From NCBI GenBank assembly GCA_023515795.1, contig JALGPX010000033.1:1-64000 (forward strand): 64,000 bases of DNA. The letters run 5' to 3'. Shown here in pieces: positions 42,727 to 52,897 of this stretch; position 1 is the stretch's first letter; the number at the start of each line of letters is the position of its first letter. The notes beneath the pieces are model-generated. The model ran no database searches. It had not been told where the DNA came from and worked only from the letters and a program-made list of their open reading frames with translations. Source of the stretch: Amoeboaphelidium occidentale. Its lineage: Eukaryota > Aphelidiomycota > Aphelidea. The translations under genes and the position numbers were made by a program.

Positions 42727-44010
42727 ATGAGGTTGTTAGGCTTACTTGGAACACAATTATCACTTGCATTAATCGCGATATGTCTGTACGCCCCGGTAGG
42801 CTACACTACTGAAACAACCGCTTCTACTAAATTGGGCCAAACGACAGTCATTGAATATTACGATGAAACGACGGACACCACGAAGCCAACCGCAACCGAA
42901 AGACAAGTTATTACAAGAAGGCGGCCGAGGTCGACAATGTCCAATTCTGTGGCCTCTTCTCAGTTAGAAAGACTTCCCACAACATCTCCCGCGTTTGGCG
43001 ACTCGGTTTTTGATCCTCTCACAGATCAATTATCAAACTTTGAATGGTGGTGGTACATAATTTTTGGAACAGCTATTGCTATATTGCTACTTTGTTGCGT
43101 TGTGTGCTTAAGAAGTATTTGTAAATCTAGAGATGATTATGATGGCGATAAACCTCTGAAACTACAAAAACAGACTAGAATAAGAGCAAAAATGAAAGCA
43201 GAAATGCGCGCGAAAGCAGTACAGAAGATCAAAGCTTCATCTGCTGCTAATTCTAGGCAAAACCTAAACACCACAACTGATCAGAAACCTATTGTTGGAA
43301 AGAATCCGTTGACGCAAAGTTACTCAAAGTTCGAAGCTCCGGTTTTTGATAATCTTGATACTCTTCCATTTGGCAAACACAGCGGTACTGTAAGAGATGG
43401 AAATGCTCAGTCTTCGAACGAAATTGATAGGCCTCAAACGCCAACATCTGAACAAAGTAGCTCAAGGCGTACCTCCATGATTTTTAGCGTGGAAACAGAA
43501 ATTGATGGATATCGAAAAAATATGGCCACTGGTTCTGCATTTAGGCCTCGAGGGCAAAGTTCGTCATTCTCCGCTAATAACGGCACGGGACTTTTGTTAA
43601 GCAAGCCTGAGCCAAGACTGAAAAAATACAGCGTGTCTACAACACAACATGATCCATTCACGGCTAGAATTTCAAGATTAAGTCAACTCGAGCCATTGGT
43701 GCAGATAAATACTGATGCTCGCAAAACAGAAGAAACATTCGAGTCGTCTAGTGCTCTAGTCAAGCATGATATTCAAGGGCAACAAGAAAGCTCTAGTCAG
43801 CAAAGCCATATCCTGTCAGTAGAGCATACACAGCCGGTGGACGAGAGAAGTGCTAATGTTGATACCGCAGAAACACAGCAGAATGCACTAAACGTGTCAA
43901 CATCATCCTCACCTGAACCTGTGGTAATCGACGAAACAAATACTCAGCAGATAGAGCAGACTTTTGATGATATCTTCAGCCAACTAGATGAGCTCACGAA
44001 AGGATTGTGA
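42727..44010 (+). CDS. Mid2-like single-pass membrane protein B (paralogue of A)
   Basis: 427 residues from ATG 42727. It shares with protein A a signal peptide, a Thr-rich ectodomain with an acidic Tyr patch (TVIEYYDETTDTT) and the basic patch TRRRPRST. It also shares a single TM ending in a Cys cluster (WWWYIIFGTAIAILLLCCV) and a C-terminal end FDDIFSQLDELTKGL that parallels DDILHSLDDMLSGLK. The gene starts 32 bp after protein A stops, consistent with a tandem duplication. The tail is longer and Gln/Ser-rich. Function unknown; a surface sensor or adhesion role is an inference from the architecture. Confidence 0.82.
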   Translation: MRLLGLLGTQLSLALIAICLYAPVGYTTETTASTKLGQTTVIEYYDETTDTTKPTATERQVITRRRPRSTMSNSVASSQLERLPTTSPAFGDSVFDPLTDQLSNFEWWWYIIFGTAIAILLLCCVVCLRSICKSRDDYDGDKPLKLQKQTRIRAKMKAEMRAKAVQKIKASSAANSRQNLNTTTDQKPIVGKNPLTQSYSKFEAPVFDNLDTLPFGKHSGTVRDGNAQSSNEIDRPQTPTSEQSSSRRTSMIFSVETEIDGYRKNMATGSAFRPRGQSSSFSANNGTGLLLSKPEPRLKKYSVSTTQHDPFTARISRLSQLEPLVQINTDARKTEETFESSSALVKHDIQGQQESSSQQSHILSVEHTQPVDERSANVDTAETQQNALNVSTSSSPEPVVIDETNTQQIEQTFDDIFSQLDELTKGL

Positions 44011-44263
44011 TTATAGAAACAGAATAAACTTCGATCTGTTTATGAATGCAATTCAAGCAAGCTGTTTCAACATGGCTTCATGACAACATAGACTAGACGG
44101 TTTATCTGGAATAATGAAAGTAATACAAATTGCTGCACCACTTGTTTATTACGCGGCGAGTCAAAAGAAAATGCGGATACAGCAAGTGTGAGCCTTGTCT
44201 CGAGAAAATCTATTTATATCACATCATCTGCAAAGTGTTTGGTGTTCTCCCTAATCTACCACA

Positions 44264-46972
44264 ATGAATATGATAAAATATTGTCTTTGTATTTGGCTTT
44301 TAATGTACGTACAGATATGCGTGGGGCAGACTGTGTCGTCTAGAAGGCCTGCTCCTACTACAACACCTTCAGGCGATGATTCTGGAGGTGGATCAAGCAA
44401 CCTGTTTCTAGTAACTGCAATAGCGGGAGGTAGTGTTGTGCTCTTTGCCTTGTCCGGTTTGATATTTGCTGTTGTTATGATAAGAAGAGCGAGAAATAGG
44501 AGGTTGATCGAAGCTGGTCTCGAGCCTGTATCAACTGGTTTTAACCTCAAAATCCAGTCACCGTTCTCAAAGTTGATGGATAATGGCGATCTGGCAAAGA
44601 ATGAATGGAATGAAATTGTAAAAAAGCATGGAGGTGCTCCTGATAAGAGGAAGAAGAAAGATGCATTTTATCAACCTGATACTGCTGCCAGCGATGAGAA
44701 CCTTGCTGCTGTTCCAAATCAGTTCTTGAACCCGCTTGCATCGCATGAGTTGGAACAAAATGGCACTACGCGTAACTCTACCAATAATTACCAGGAGAAT
44801 AGTTCTGGAAATACCAATATGAACGGATCTGCTGGCGCATACGACGGCAACTATGGCCAAACGGAAGATGCACAACAGAGCCAGGCTAACCAATATTCAA
44901 ATCAAGGCAACGATCAGTATCAGCCTGATAACCAAGAATATCCAGAAATGACCGCCGACCCTGATATGCCGCCTCAACCTGTCGCAAGACCTGTTGAACC
45001 CGTTTCAGCGCACAAATTTATGGAATCAAAGAAGCCTGAACAAAACAATGAATTTTCTGGCAATTCAACTGGTCCGGTGGATAATGTTACAGGCTCAGGA
45101 GTAAATGAGGAACAAAACGTTCCTGATCAGATTCAAGAGTACCAACCAGAGCCGCTTCAAGCTGATGGTCAGAATTATCAGCAAGACCAAGCTTACGCAG
45201 ATCCAAACTATGGTTACGATCAGCAGCAACAAGGATATGACGAGCAACAGTATTACGATCAACAGCAACAGCAGCAACAGCAGCAACAGCAATATGGAGA
45301 GGAAGGTGCTCCAGTTGACCAAAATTACGGATATCAAGGCGACCAAGGCGATCAAGGCCAGGTGCAAGATATCCCATATGTCGGTTCTGGAGAACCAGAT
45401 GCGAATTATTACGACGCGCCTGATCAGAACTTAAATCCTGACTTGCGCTACGACCCTAATGCATACACGATATCAAAAGTCAAAAAACCACCTGCTCAAG
45501 AAGACGCAAATAATTATGGACAAGATCCTGCTAGTTACGGAGAAAACCAAAACTACGATGAAGCGCAACAAGGCGATCAAGGTCAGCAATTACAGCCACA
45601 AGAGGAGTATAACAATAACGCACCCATTCCTGATCAACAGGCAGCTGGGATTCCTCAAACTATTCAAGAAGCAGAAGAGGCTCAGAACAATGAATCTAGT
45701 TTGCCAAAATTTAGGCCAAACTTGGTCAATGAAATCGATGGTAAAGTCGCATATGAAACAGTACAAGACCAAGCTGTTCTCAATAATGCAGCAGATTCGG
45801 ATGATTTGAGAACTTTAGCAAAATTCCAGCCACAGAGTGTACAAAATACAAATGCAAGATTCGGATCTAACCCTGTCAGTTGGAATCGTGTGCCTGGAGC
45901 TGATCCTTCGTCTGCAGTTGGCCCTGGACCTGCATGGGACGGCCAGCTGACACACGGCTCCTATGGTCATAATTCACATCCACAATCTATGGCAAGCACT
46001 GATCAACGTTTCCCGCCAGGACAAAGAGCTTCTCCAAAACCAGATTATTACGATGCTGCACCATACTCAAATGATTATAATATGGGCGCGCAAAACTATA
46101 ATCAAGGTCCTGGATATCGTCCAGGTGTCAATCCGCAGAACAATGGTCCTAATTACCCAGTTAATAACCAGGGAGGGTACAGACCTATGCCTCAGACTGC
46201 TGGTCCACCCAATGGATACAATGGGAACGAATACGATAACTACAATCCAAACAACTTTTATAATAACCAACAAAACTATGGACCTAATTATCAGAATTAT
46301 GGCCCACCAAGACCGGGACCTGCACCTTACGGTAATCAACCAAGACCAATGGTTATTAATGCAAGACCACAGCCTGTTAATGTTGCAGGACCGATGAGGC
46401 CTCTAAATGTTGTCGCAGTGAATCCGCGTCCATTTACATCATCCCGACCTCCGTTTAATGGACCAAGACCAGGAGGATTACCCCCTGGAACATTCAGGAC
46501 ACCACAATATTTGGCCAGACCTCCAAATGATATGTACGGTGGTGCTCCAGGGCCATACGGACCAGCTCCACCACGAGGATATGGATCGCCATACACTCCA
46601 GGGCCTCCTCCACCTCATCAACAACACCAGCAGTACAACAACAATTACCTGAGTCGCCAGCCATCTATGGGTAATAGTTATCCTCGGCCCGCTCCACGAC
46701 CAACAGTTGCAAGACCAGCACAAGCAAACATGAGTACTTTAATTGATGAAGCCATTGACTCTGGTCCAAGCTATTCTGCATACAACGCTGGACAAGCTGT
46801 TGCGTCCCGTGATAACCTGAGATCATCGAAGCCAATTGGAGTCCAGGCCTCAACACTTATTGAGGAAGCCTCTGTTCAACCTCCTAGATTTACTCAAGAC
46901 GCTAGATCTGCGACTGGGGGATACTACGACTCAGATTTAAATCAAGCAATGGACTTTTTAGATCCAAAATAG
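44264..46972 (+). CDS. Single-pass membrane protein with large Q/N/P/G/Y-rich cytosolic tail
   Basis: 902 residues from ATG 44264. Signal peptide IKYCLCIWLLMYVQICVG, a very short Ser/Pro/Thr ectodomain (about 30 residues, RRPAPTTTPSGDD) and one TM (TAIAGGSVVLFALSGLIF) followed by RRARNRR. The roughly 830-residue cytosolic tail is dominated by Gln, Asn, Pro, Gly and Tyr, with a polyglutamine run near 45270-45295. It has short stretches of order such as MDNGDLAKNEWNEIVKKHG. It ends NQAMDFLDPK. Composition is prion-like. The layout matches its two upstream neighbours but the tail is unrelated. A TATA-like sequence (TATTTATATC) lies at 44210-44219. Confidence 0.8.
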   Translation: MNMIKYCLCIWLLMYVQICVGQTVSSRRPAPTTTPSGDDSGGGSSNLFLVTAIAGGSVVLFALSGLIFAVVMIRRARNRRLIEAGLEPVSTGFNLKIQSPFSKLMDNGDLAKNEWNEIVKKHGGAPDKRKKKDAFYQPDTAASDENLAAVPNQFLNPLASHELEQNGTTRNSTNNYQENSSGNTNMNGSAGAYDGNYGQTEDAQQSQANQYSNQGNDQYQPDNQEYPEMTADPDMPPQPVARPVEPVSAHKFMESKKPEQNNEFSGNSTGPVDNVTGSGVNEEQNVPDQIQEYQPEPLQADGQNYQQDQAYADPNYGYDQQQQGYDEQQYYDQQQQQQQQQQQYGEEGAPVDQNYGYQGDQGDQGQVQDIPYVGSGEPDANYYDAPDQNLNPDLRYDPNAYTISKVKKPPAQEDANNYGQDPASYGENQNYDEAQQGDQGQQLQPQEEYNNNAPIPDQQAAGIPQTIQEAEEAQNNESSLPKFRPNLVNEIDGKVAYETVQDQAVLNNAADSDDLRTLAKFQPQSVQNTNARFGSNPVSWNRVPGADPSSAVGPGPAWDGQLTHGSYGHNSHPQSMASTDQRFPPGQRASPKPDYYDAAPYSNDYNMGAQNYNQGPGYRPGVNPQNNGPNYPVNNQGGYRPMPQTAGPPNGYNGNEYDNYNPNNFYNNQQNYGPNYQNYGPPRPGPAPYGNQPRPMVINARPQPVNVAGPMRPLNVVAVNPRPFTSSRPPFNGPRPGGLPPGTFRTPQYLARPPNDMYGGAPGPYGPAPPRGYGSPYTPGPPPPHQQHQQYNNNYLSRQPSMGNSYPRPAPRPTVARPAQANMSTLIDEAIDSGPSYSAYNAGQAVASRDNLRSSKPIGVQASTLIEEASVQPPRFTQDARSATGGYYDSDLNQAMDFLDPK

Positions 46973-47011
46973 AGACTGCGCACGGAAACGAATAAAGAAT
47001 ATTTACTACAG

Positions 47012-48782
47012 CTAATCTAGAACAATAAGCTCACAATCATCTTCCTCTTCCACTGAGGACTTATCATATTCGACCTCATTTGAATTTTCAATAGTTTTCA
47101 ATGTTGCGCAAAATTCAGCTACTTTGGCATTGACTTGAACCTTTGCTGGATGAAAGCCTTTCATTTCAATAGTTTCTAAGGAAACAGCTCTGGAGAGAGC
47201 TACGTAAACTTGGCCAGCCTCAAATGATCGCGATAAATCAAGTTTCAGAACAGGGATAGTTTGTCCTTGAGCTTTGTGTATTGACATTGCCCACGCCAAG
47301 ATCAAGGGTATTTGAGATCTAACAGCGACCCTTTTCCCATTCTCTAAGATGTCCCAATCCTCTTTTTTAACAGCAATTTGAACAGGATGGGGAGATCCTG
47401 CGACTTTAAACGCAACGATAGGATTATTTGACGAATCGAATCCAGCGACAATTCCCAGAGTTCCATTAAAAAGACCAATATTGTGATCAAGATTCTTGAG
47501 CAGCATAACCTGTGCACCTTTCTTCAACTCTAGCATAAAAGGAGCCTGACATTGGCCATCTAGAGCTTTCTTTAACCTTTTAACTGTTTCTGCCGCTCCT
47601 GATTTAAACCAATCGGTAGTTTCATATTTGTGACTTTCTTCATTTAGGCTTTTAAGCCTGTACGTGTTCGCATTTTCAACTTCTCTCCTGGTTGGATACA
47701 ATTCAATTGGTGCTAAAGAGTAAGGTTCATTCAAGTGGAAGAATACAGAAATCGCCAATTTTTACAGGCCTATTCAAACTTTTGAGAACTTTAATACTTT
47801 CAGCAGATAATTTGTTGAGACGTAGTTCGTTAAGAATATTGATAAATACAGGATCTGTTTGACGGAATGCATGTGTCAACATTACAGTTTCTTCAATTGC
47901 ATTCTTCCAGGATTCTGTTTCAAAGCAAAAAGCTGGAACAATCTTCTTGCCATTGTTATCTCTTTCTGGAACAGGAGGAAGCTGAAAGAAATCGCCACAT
48001 ATGACCAATTGAATTCCTCCAAAGGGCTTTTTGGAATCCCTAACTATGCGTGCACATTGGTCAATAGAATCAAACAAGTCACCATCGATCATTGATATCT
48101 CATCTATGATCAAAACTTCAGTTTTTTGCCATCTCGCAAGAGCATACTTGTTCTTGATCACTCTTCCAGCCATTTGTGAAGGATGCATTCTCACGATACC
48201 GCAACCAACAAATGAATGCAATGTTTTACCGCCAATATTGCAGGCCGCGATTCCGGTGCTAGCACATATCTGTAAAGCTTCACCCGACTTGATTCTTTTA
48301 AACTGTTTGATAATTTCTCTGAGTAGGAAAGATTTGCCCACTCCTGCATTGCCAGTAAAGAAGACACTTTTCCCTTGGTTGACCACCAAATCCAGAACGT
48401 ATTGTTGCTCATCTGAAAGCTTAACTTCTTCATAGCCAGCGCTATTTGATTTGCCCTTTTCTTCTCGAAACAGCTGATGCTGCTTCATATCTTCATCACC
48501 ATCCAATAAGACTTGCTCGTAATTCCTCTTCGGTTGCTTCGGTTTTTGAAAGTAGTTAAAGCCAGCTGAAGCATCAGCATTCTGCATCCTTTTAATGGTA
48601 TCGACTGGTATTGAGTTCAGAACTGATGACTTATCATTCGATTGTTTCGGCGGCATGGCTTTGGCTGGCATGGGCGTGATAGTTGATTCTCGCTTGATTT
48701 CACTGCTTGGAGTGCCTTTCTTTGACGAAGATTTAAACGTAAAGTAGTCTTTTAGGGACGTCTGCTTCCCGCTACTCTTCAT
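47012..48782 (-). CDS. PIF1: PIF1-family DNA helicase with N-terminal PIP box
   Basis: 578 residues in two exons (47747-48782 and 47012-47712) with a 34-nt intron. The N-terminus carries QTSLKDYF (residues 7-14), a canonical PCNA-interacting PIP box. Helicase motifs: FFTGNAGVGKSFLL (I), ASTGIAACNIGGKTLHSF (Ia), LIIDEISMIDGDLFD (II), VICGDFFQLPPV (III) and TLTHAFRQ-like MLTHAFRQTDPVF. After the intron come the PIF1 motif APIELYPTRREVENAN, WAMSIHKAQGQTI (V) and VYVALSRAVSLETIEMKGF (VI). PIF1 is a 5'-3' helicase of telomeres, G-quadruplexes and lagging strands. Its ATG is only 3 bp from the stop of the upstream helicase gene. Confidence 0.95.
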
Positions 48783-48785
48783 AGT

Positions 48786-51150
48786 CTATTTAGTTGTTCG
48801 TTTCAGAAGTTTCGCAGAAACAAAGGCGCTGTTTGAAAATGTTGAGGAGCGTTTCACGCCTTTGTGTTTGTAAGAACCTTCATTCGTGTCTTTACTAGTT
48901 GATTTTTCATTGGAGCCCTGCAGCTTTTGTAAGTCTTCTAAATCCATTGACTTCTTCTTGAGCTCATCAATATCAAAAGTCCTGCCAAGTTGCTTAGCAA
49001 TGTGTACAAAATCGTCAACTTTCACTCGAACCATCAGAGTATCGCCTCGACTTTCTACTCTTACATCTTCTCTCTTTTGTAGTAACACTCCGACAAAAGG
49101 ACTCCAAAATGCATCACTGTCGTCATAATAACTGAGCTTTTCATGATTAAACGCCAAAACTAATGAACACTGGGCCCTTGTCATACCAACGTACAATAAA
49201 CGACGCTCTTCTGCTGTTTTTGGATTGAGTTTATGAGGAATGCAGCCATATCTTACATTCAAAATCCATACAAAAGGAAACTCTAAACCTTTTGAAGTAT
49301 GCAAAGTCATTAGAGAGATTTTAGGTTCTTTCTTTCGATCTAAAGAATGAGCTGTTACACTTCAAGGCTTACCAGATTTTAATGCATCGGGCGCGGCATC
49401 TAACGTTACTTTTTCGAACAAAGTTTCAACAAGCTTCGTCGTTGAGAGCTCTTGAGGTAATGTTGATGGATCGAGTTCAGTCACAGTTTCATCTTCCTCC
49501 TGCAACATTCTAAAATGAGTTTCAATCTCACTTCCTCTAAATCCAGACTCAAAATCTTTCAAAAAAGCAATTAATTCTTCAATGTTCTTTTCCCTGTTTG
49601 TTTCGTCTTCTGTCTCTGTGGCAGATATCACAGTCTTCTTTTTTTGAGATTTATCTAAAGTTCGAACATAAGCGACATATTCTAGAGCTTCTAAACAGTA
49701 TAGCAATATCTCCTCCAATGTACAGTTATTTTTTATCATGGATTGAACTTCCTTGATCATATTCAAAAATTTAATAATTTTTGTTTTACCCTTAGCTCTA
49801 CTCCTCACATGTTCATACAGAGAGCCTTCATCAGAGTTGTATCCATCAACTAATTGTTTAATGGTGGCAGCACCTACTCCACGCGGTGGAACATTAATTA
49901 TACGATCAAAAGAGAAGAAATCATAAGGATTATTAGCAAACTTAATGTAGCAAAGAAGGTCTTTGATTTCTTTTCTATCAAAGAAACTAACACCGCCTCT
50001 AACTCTAAACGGTAAATTCTTCATCAAAAGCGCTTGTTGCAAAGCGTTTCCTTCCTTGTTTGTTCTGTACAAAACTGCAAAATCATTATAATTCAAAACA
50101 CCAGCAGAAGAATCATGGAGCATTTCTATGTTACGAGCAATCATTTCAGCTTGTTGCCTTCCATTCTGGAACTCCTGCATAACTACGGGAGTTCCTTCCC
50201 AATTCTCGGTCCACAAACCCTTATCAACACGTTCCTTATCTTCTCTGATTACAGACAAGCTAGCTGATATGATGCTTTTAGTAGATCTATAATTCTGCTC
50301 TAAAAATATACTCTCAGAGTCCTCTTTAAACTTTTCCTGAAATTTAATCAAATTGGTAACATCAGCATTTCTCCAAGCGTAAATACTTTGGTCAGGGTCA
50401 CAGACAACAGTGAACTTCTGACACGCGCTCGCAAAGCGTTCCATCAGCATGTACTGAATAGCGTTCGTATCTTGGAACTCATCGATAATAACATGCTTAA
50501 TAGAGCTTGATAAGTGTGGCCACATCTGGAACAACTTCAGAGTAAACACTAACAAGTCGTCAAAATCTAAAGAATTGGTCCTCCTCAGCTCGCGATTATA
50601 CTCGCGGAAAACTCCGACTGCTAGTTGCTTAAGTGGGTCACCATCACCATATGATGCTTCGATTTCTTTCTCGGTCCAATTCTGTGCTTTTGCATTCGAT
50701 ATAATTGATCCAAAATTGACTTTTAACGTGGCAGCCATAGGAAAGTGTTCCTTAACAACCATATTCAATATCTTCTTACTGTCCTCGGAATCAAGAACTT
50801 GGAAGTTGTTCTTTAGGCCAACAACTGTTCCGTACTTTCGAAGATACAACGCTCCAATATGATGAAAAGTCCCCAATATCAATTTATCAACAGAGGCAAT
50901 ATCATGTGGTGCCATTTTGTAGAGTCTTTCCTTCATTTCTGCTGCAGCTTTGTTCGTAAAAGTGGTCACAATGACCGTCTCTGGAGGAATCTTTTCCTGC
51001 TGCAAAAGGAACAGAACCCTGTGGGTGATGACCCTGGTTTTACCTGAACCTAATTGATAAGCTATGTAAAAGAAGAAACATACCTGGGCCGCTGAGAACA
51101 ATGACTCTGTTCTTCTGGGAAACCACAGCTTTCTCTTGCGCTGGGTTCAT
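48786..51150 (-). CDS. Srs2/UvrD-family 3'-5' DNA helicase
   Basis: 765 residues in three exons (51084-51150, 49373-51049, 48786-49339); introns are 34 and 33 nt. The first exon reads MNPAQEKAVVSQKNRVIVLS, and splicing restores Walker A GPGSGKTRV. Further motifs: TFTNKAAAEMKERL (Ia), HVIIDEFQDTNAIQY (II), VVCDPDQSIYAWRNA (III), EQNYRST (IV), TLHTSKGLEFPFVW (V) and RLLYVGMTRAQ (VI). This is superfamily 1A, closest in layout to Srs2/PcrA anti-recombinases. The C-terminal 100 residues are basic and lack an obvious PIP box. Strand and position place it directly upstream of PIF1, stop to start in 3 bp. Confidence 0.92.
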
Positions 51151-51172
51151 CTGATTATTAAAAATTTTTGTT

Positions 51173-52843
51173 CTATTGCATTACGACACACTTAGCCAAT
51201 GCATTCAAACAGGAGCTGTTTACTTCTACATCGTCTCTAAAGCACCTCAATAACTCGTAAACATCGTCAGAGGTTTCTGGTTTTACATACGACAACAAGC
51301 GTTTCACGTCCTTCTTTACAACTGAACTGTCAATTAGATTCAACCGTAGAATATTTAAAAGCATATCAAGCGCCTGCTTGTAGTTGCCATCTTTTTCGAA
51401 GGACTTGCTCCTCCAGAAAGAATGAATTGCATCATTACGACTGGCAATTGCCTTCAGCTGCTCATCAGTTCCATGTAGAATAACATCCTTGATCAAGCCA
51501 TCACTAAGTTCCCGAAATGTCCGCATTAGATCTTCGTTCATGGTATTTAAAATAAGAGATGTGCCGTTCTCCGGAAACAAGATACCAAAGCATTCAACGT
51601 ATTTTCTTGTTCTTCTCAAGTTCTGAATGAAACAGATTTGCAGACTTGAAACATCCAACTTGTACTTGTGACATACTTTCATAACCTTATCGAATTCTTC
51701 AGTGGTATTGATAGGCCTCTTTTCGACAAGCAACTGAATAGCTTCTTGTTTACAAATGTATTGTAAATAATCAAGAGCAGTCAGGAACATGTCATAATTT
51801 CTCGAAGCATATAACATGAGGGCATAGTCAAAATAAATGTAATTCCTAAGATCCAATGCTAAACGCTGATCAATACCATTCCCTGCAGACAACAATCCAA
51901 GGTTATACAACAAATCAACAAAAACACCAGCAAAGGTAACATGGAAATGCTCTGTTACGGCTCTAGCCAAACCCAAGTAGTCTCCCTTAAGGAACAGTCG
52001 AAGAATTCTATCATACTCATTAACAACAGGAGATTCTTTGACCTTATCATAGAATTGGTTGATAATTTCTGGCCATCCGTTAGTCATGACTTGATCATTG
52101 TATGAGTGCAACACTTTTGAAAGCAGCTCTAGTCTCCAGTTACCACCAGAAACAAACTCAATCGCATTAAAGTCATTCGCCAATATCAAATAAATGCGCT
52201 TCAGTTTCTCCTTGGAACTGTTCTGAGCAATTGTCATCATTTCCTTTCGGAACAAGAGCTTTGCTTCCGGCTTGTTCTGCTTCTGCTGCAAAATGCATCT
52301 TTTCAAACTTACAGTCAACAATTTGCTTTCGTCGTCAGATGTATCTGCCGTGCGCTCCAACAATGCAATGGCCTCGCTGTAGTATCCCTTCAGAACCAGC
52401 TTTTCCAACAGAACAAAATAAGAACTGTGCTGATAAGGGACAGCGCACTTGAGAATATCATCCAACATTTTCTCTTCTAATTTAATTTCGTTGTAAGCTT
52501 CTTCTGAAGGGTCGTTCTCAAGCCATTCGAACAGATCGGAAATCAACAAGTGAGGCTTCGTAACAAAATTCAAGTAATGCAAAAGGTACGATTCCTGCTT
52601 TCCAAATAAACTTAAATAATTCTCTACTTTCAATGGTTTCGTATTATCCTGAGTGCCAATTAGTAGCTCGTGACATTTTCTGATCAAATCATTCGGTGCT
52701 AATTCCGGAACTGTTCGTACTACAACGATTTTCTTGTTGGCATTCGAAGACAGCAGGAGATCGCTTTCCGGTGTAAAAGTCTGCGTTAGTCTCAGTGAAG
52801 GAACTTTAAGAGGTTGTTTTTGGTTTCGACTTTGAAAGTTCAT
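51173..52843 (-). CDS. NUP85: Nucleoporin Nup85
   Basis: 556 residues from ATG 52843, single exon. All-alpha protein of the ACE1 type with the Nup85 signature region FAGVFVDLLYNLGLLSAGN, then LDLRNYIYFDYALML, FLTALDYLQYICKQEAIQLL and RPINTTEEFDKVMKVCHKY. Nup85 is a scaffold subunit of the Y-shaped Nup84/Nup107 nuclear pore complex and contacts Seh1 through an N-terminal beta blade, here poorly defined. The family call is based on the helical pattern and the IPLNTTE-type motif. It diverges from BLOC1S1 with 54 bp between start codons. Confidence 0.85.
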   Translation of the reverse strand: MNFQSRNQKQPLKVPSLRLTQTFTPESDLLLSSNANKKIVVVRTVPELAPNDLIRKCHELLIGTQDNTKPLKVENYLSLFGKQESYLLHYLNFVTKPHLLISDLFEWLENDPSEEAYNEIKLEEKMLDDILKCAVPYQHSSYFVLLEKLVLKGYYSEAIALLERTADTSDDESKLLTVSLKRCILQQKQNKPEAKLLFRKEMMTIAQNSSKEKLKRIYLILANDFNAIEFVSGGNWRLELLSKVLHSYNDQVMTNGWPEIINQFYDKVKESPVVNEYDRILRLFLKGDYLGLARAVTEHFHVTFAGVFVDLLYNLGLLSAGNGIDQRLALDLRNYIYFDYALMLYASRNYDMFLTALDYLQYICKQEAIQLLVEKRPINTTEEFDKVMKVCHKYKLDVSSLQICFIQNLRRTRKYVECFGILFPENGTSLILNTMNEDLMRTFRELSDGLIKDVILHGTDEQLKAIASRNDAIHSFWRSKSFEKDGNYKQALDMLLNILRLNLIDSSVVKKDVKRLLSYVKPETSDDVYELLRCFRDDVEVNSSCLNALAKCVVMQ

Positions 52844-52897
52844 CTCTTTGCAAGGAAAGAAAGGCGAGTTTCATTATCGTATTCAATTCGCTACAGA

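Noticed and set aside
45265-45300. CAG/CAA run as a mobile or microsatellite element
   Set aside because: It lies in frame within the Q/N-rich tail and codes for polyglutamine like the surrounding sequence.
47727-47758. Frameshift splitting PIF1 into two genes
   Set aside because: A 34-nt GT...AG intron at 47713-47746 restores the conserved motif after a phase-matched splice.
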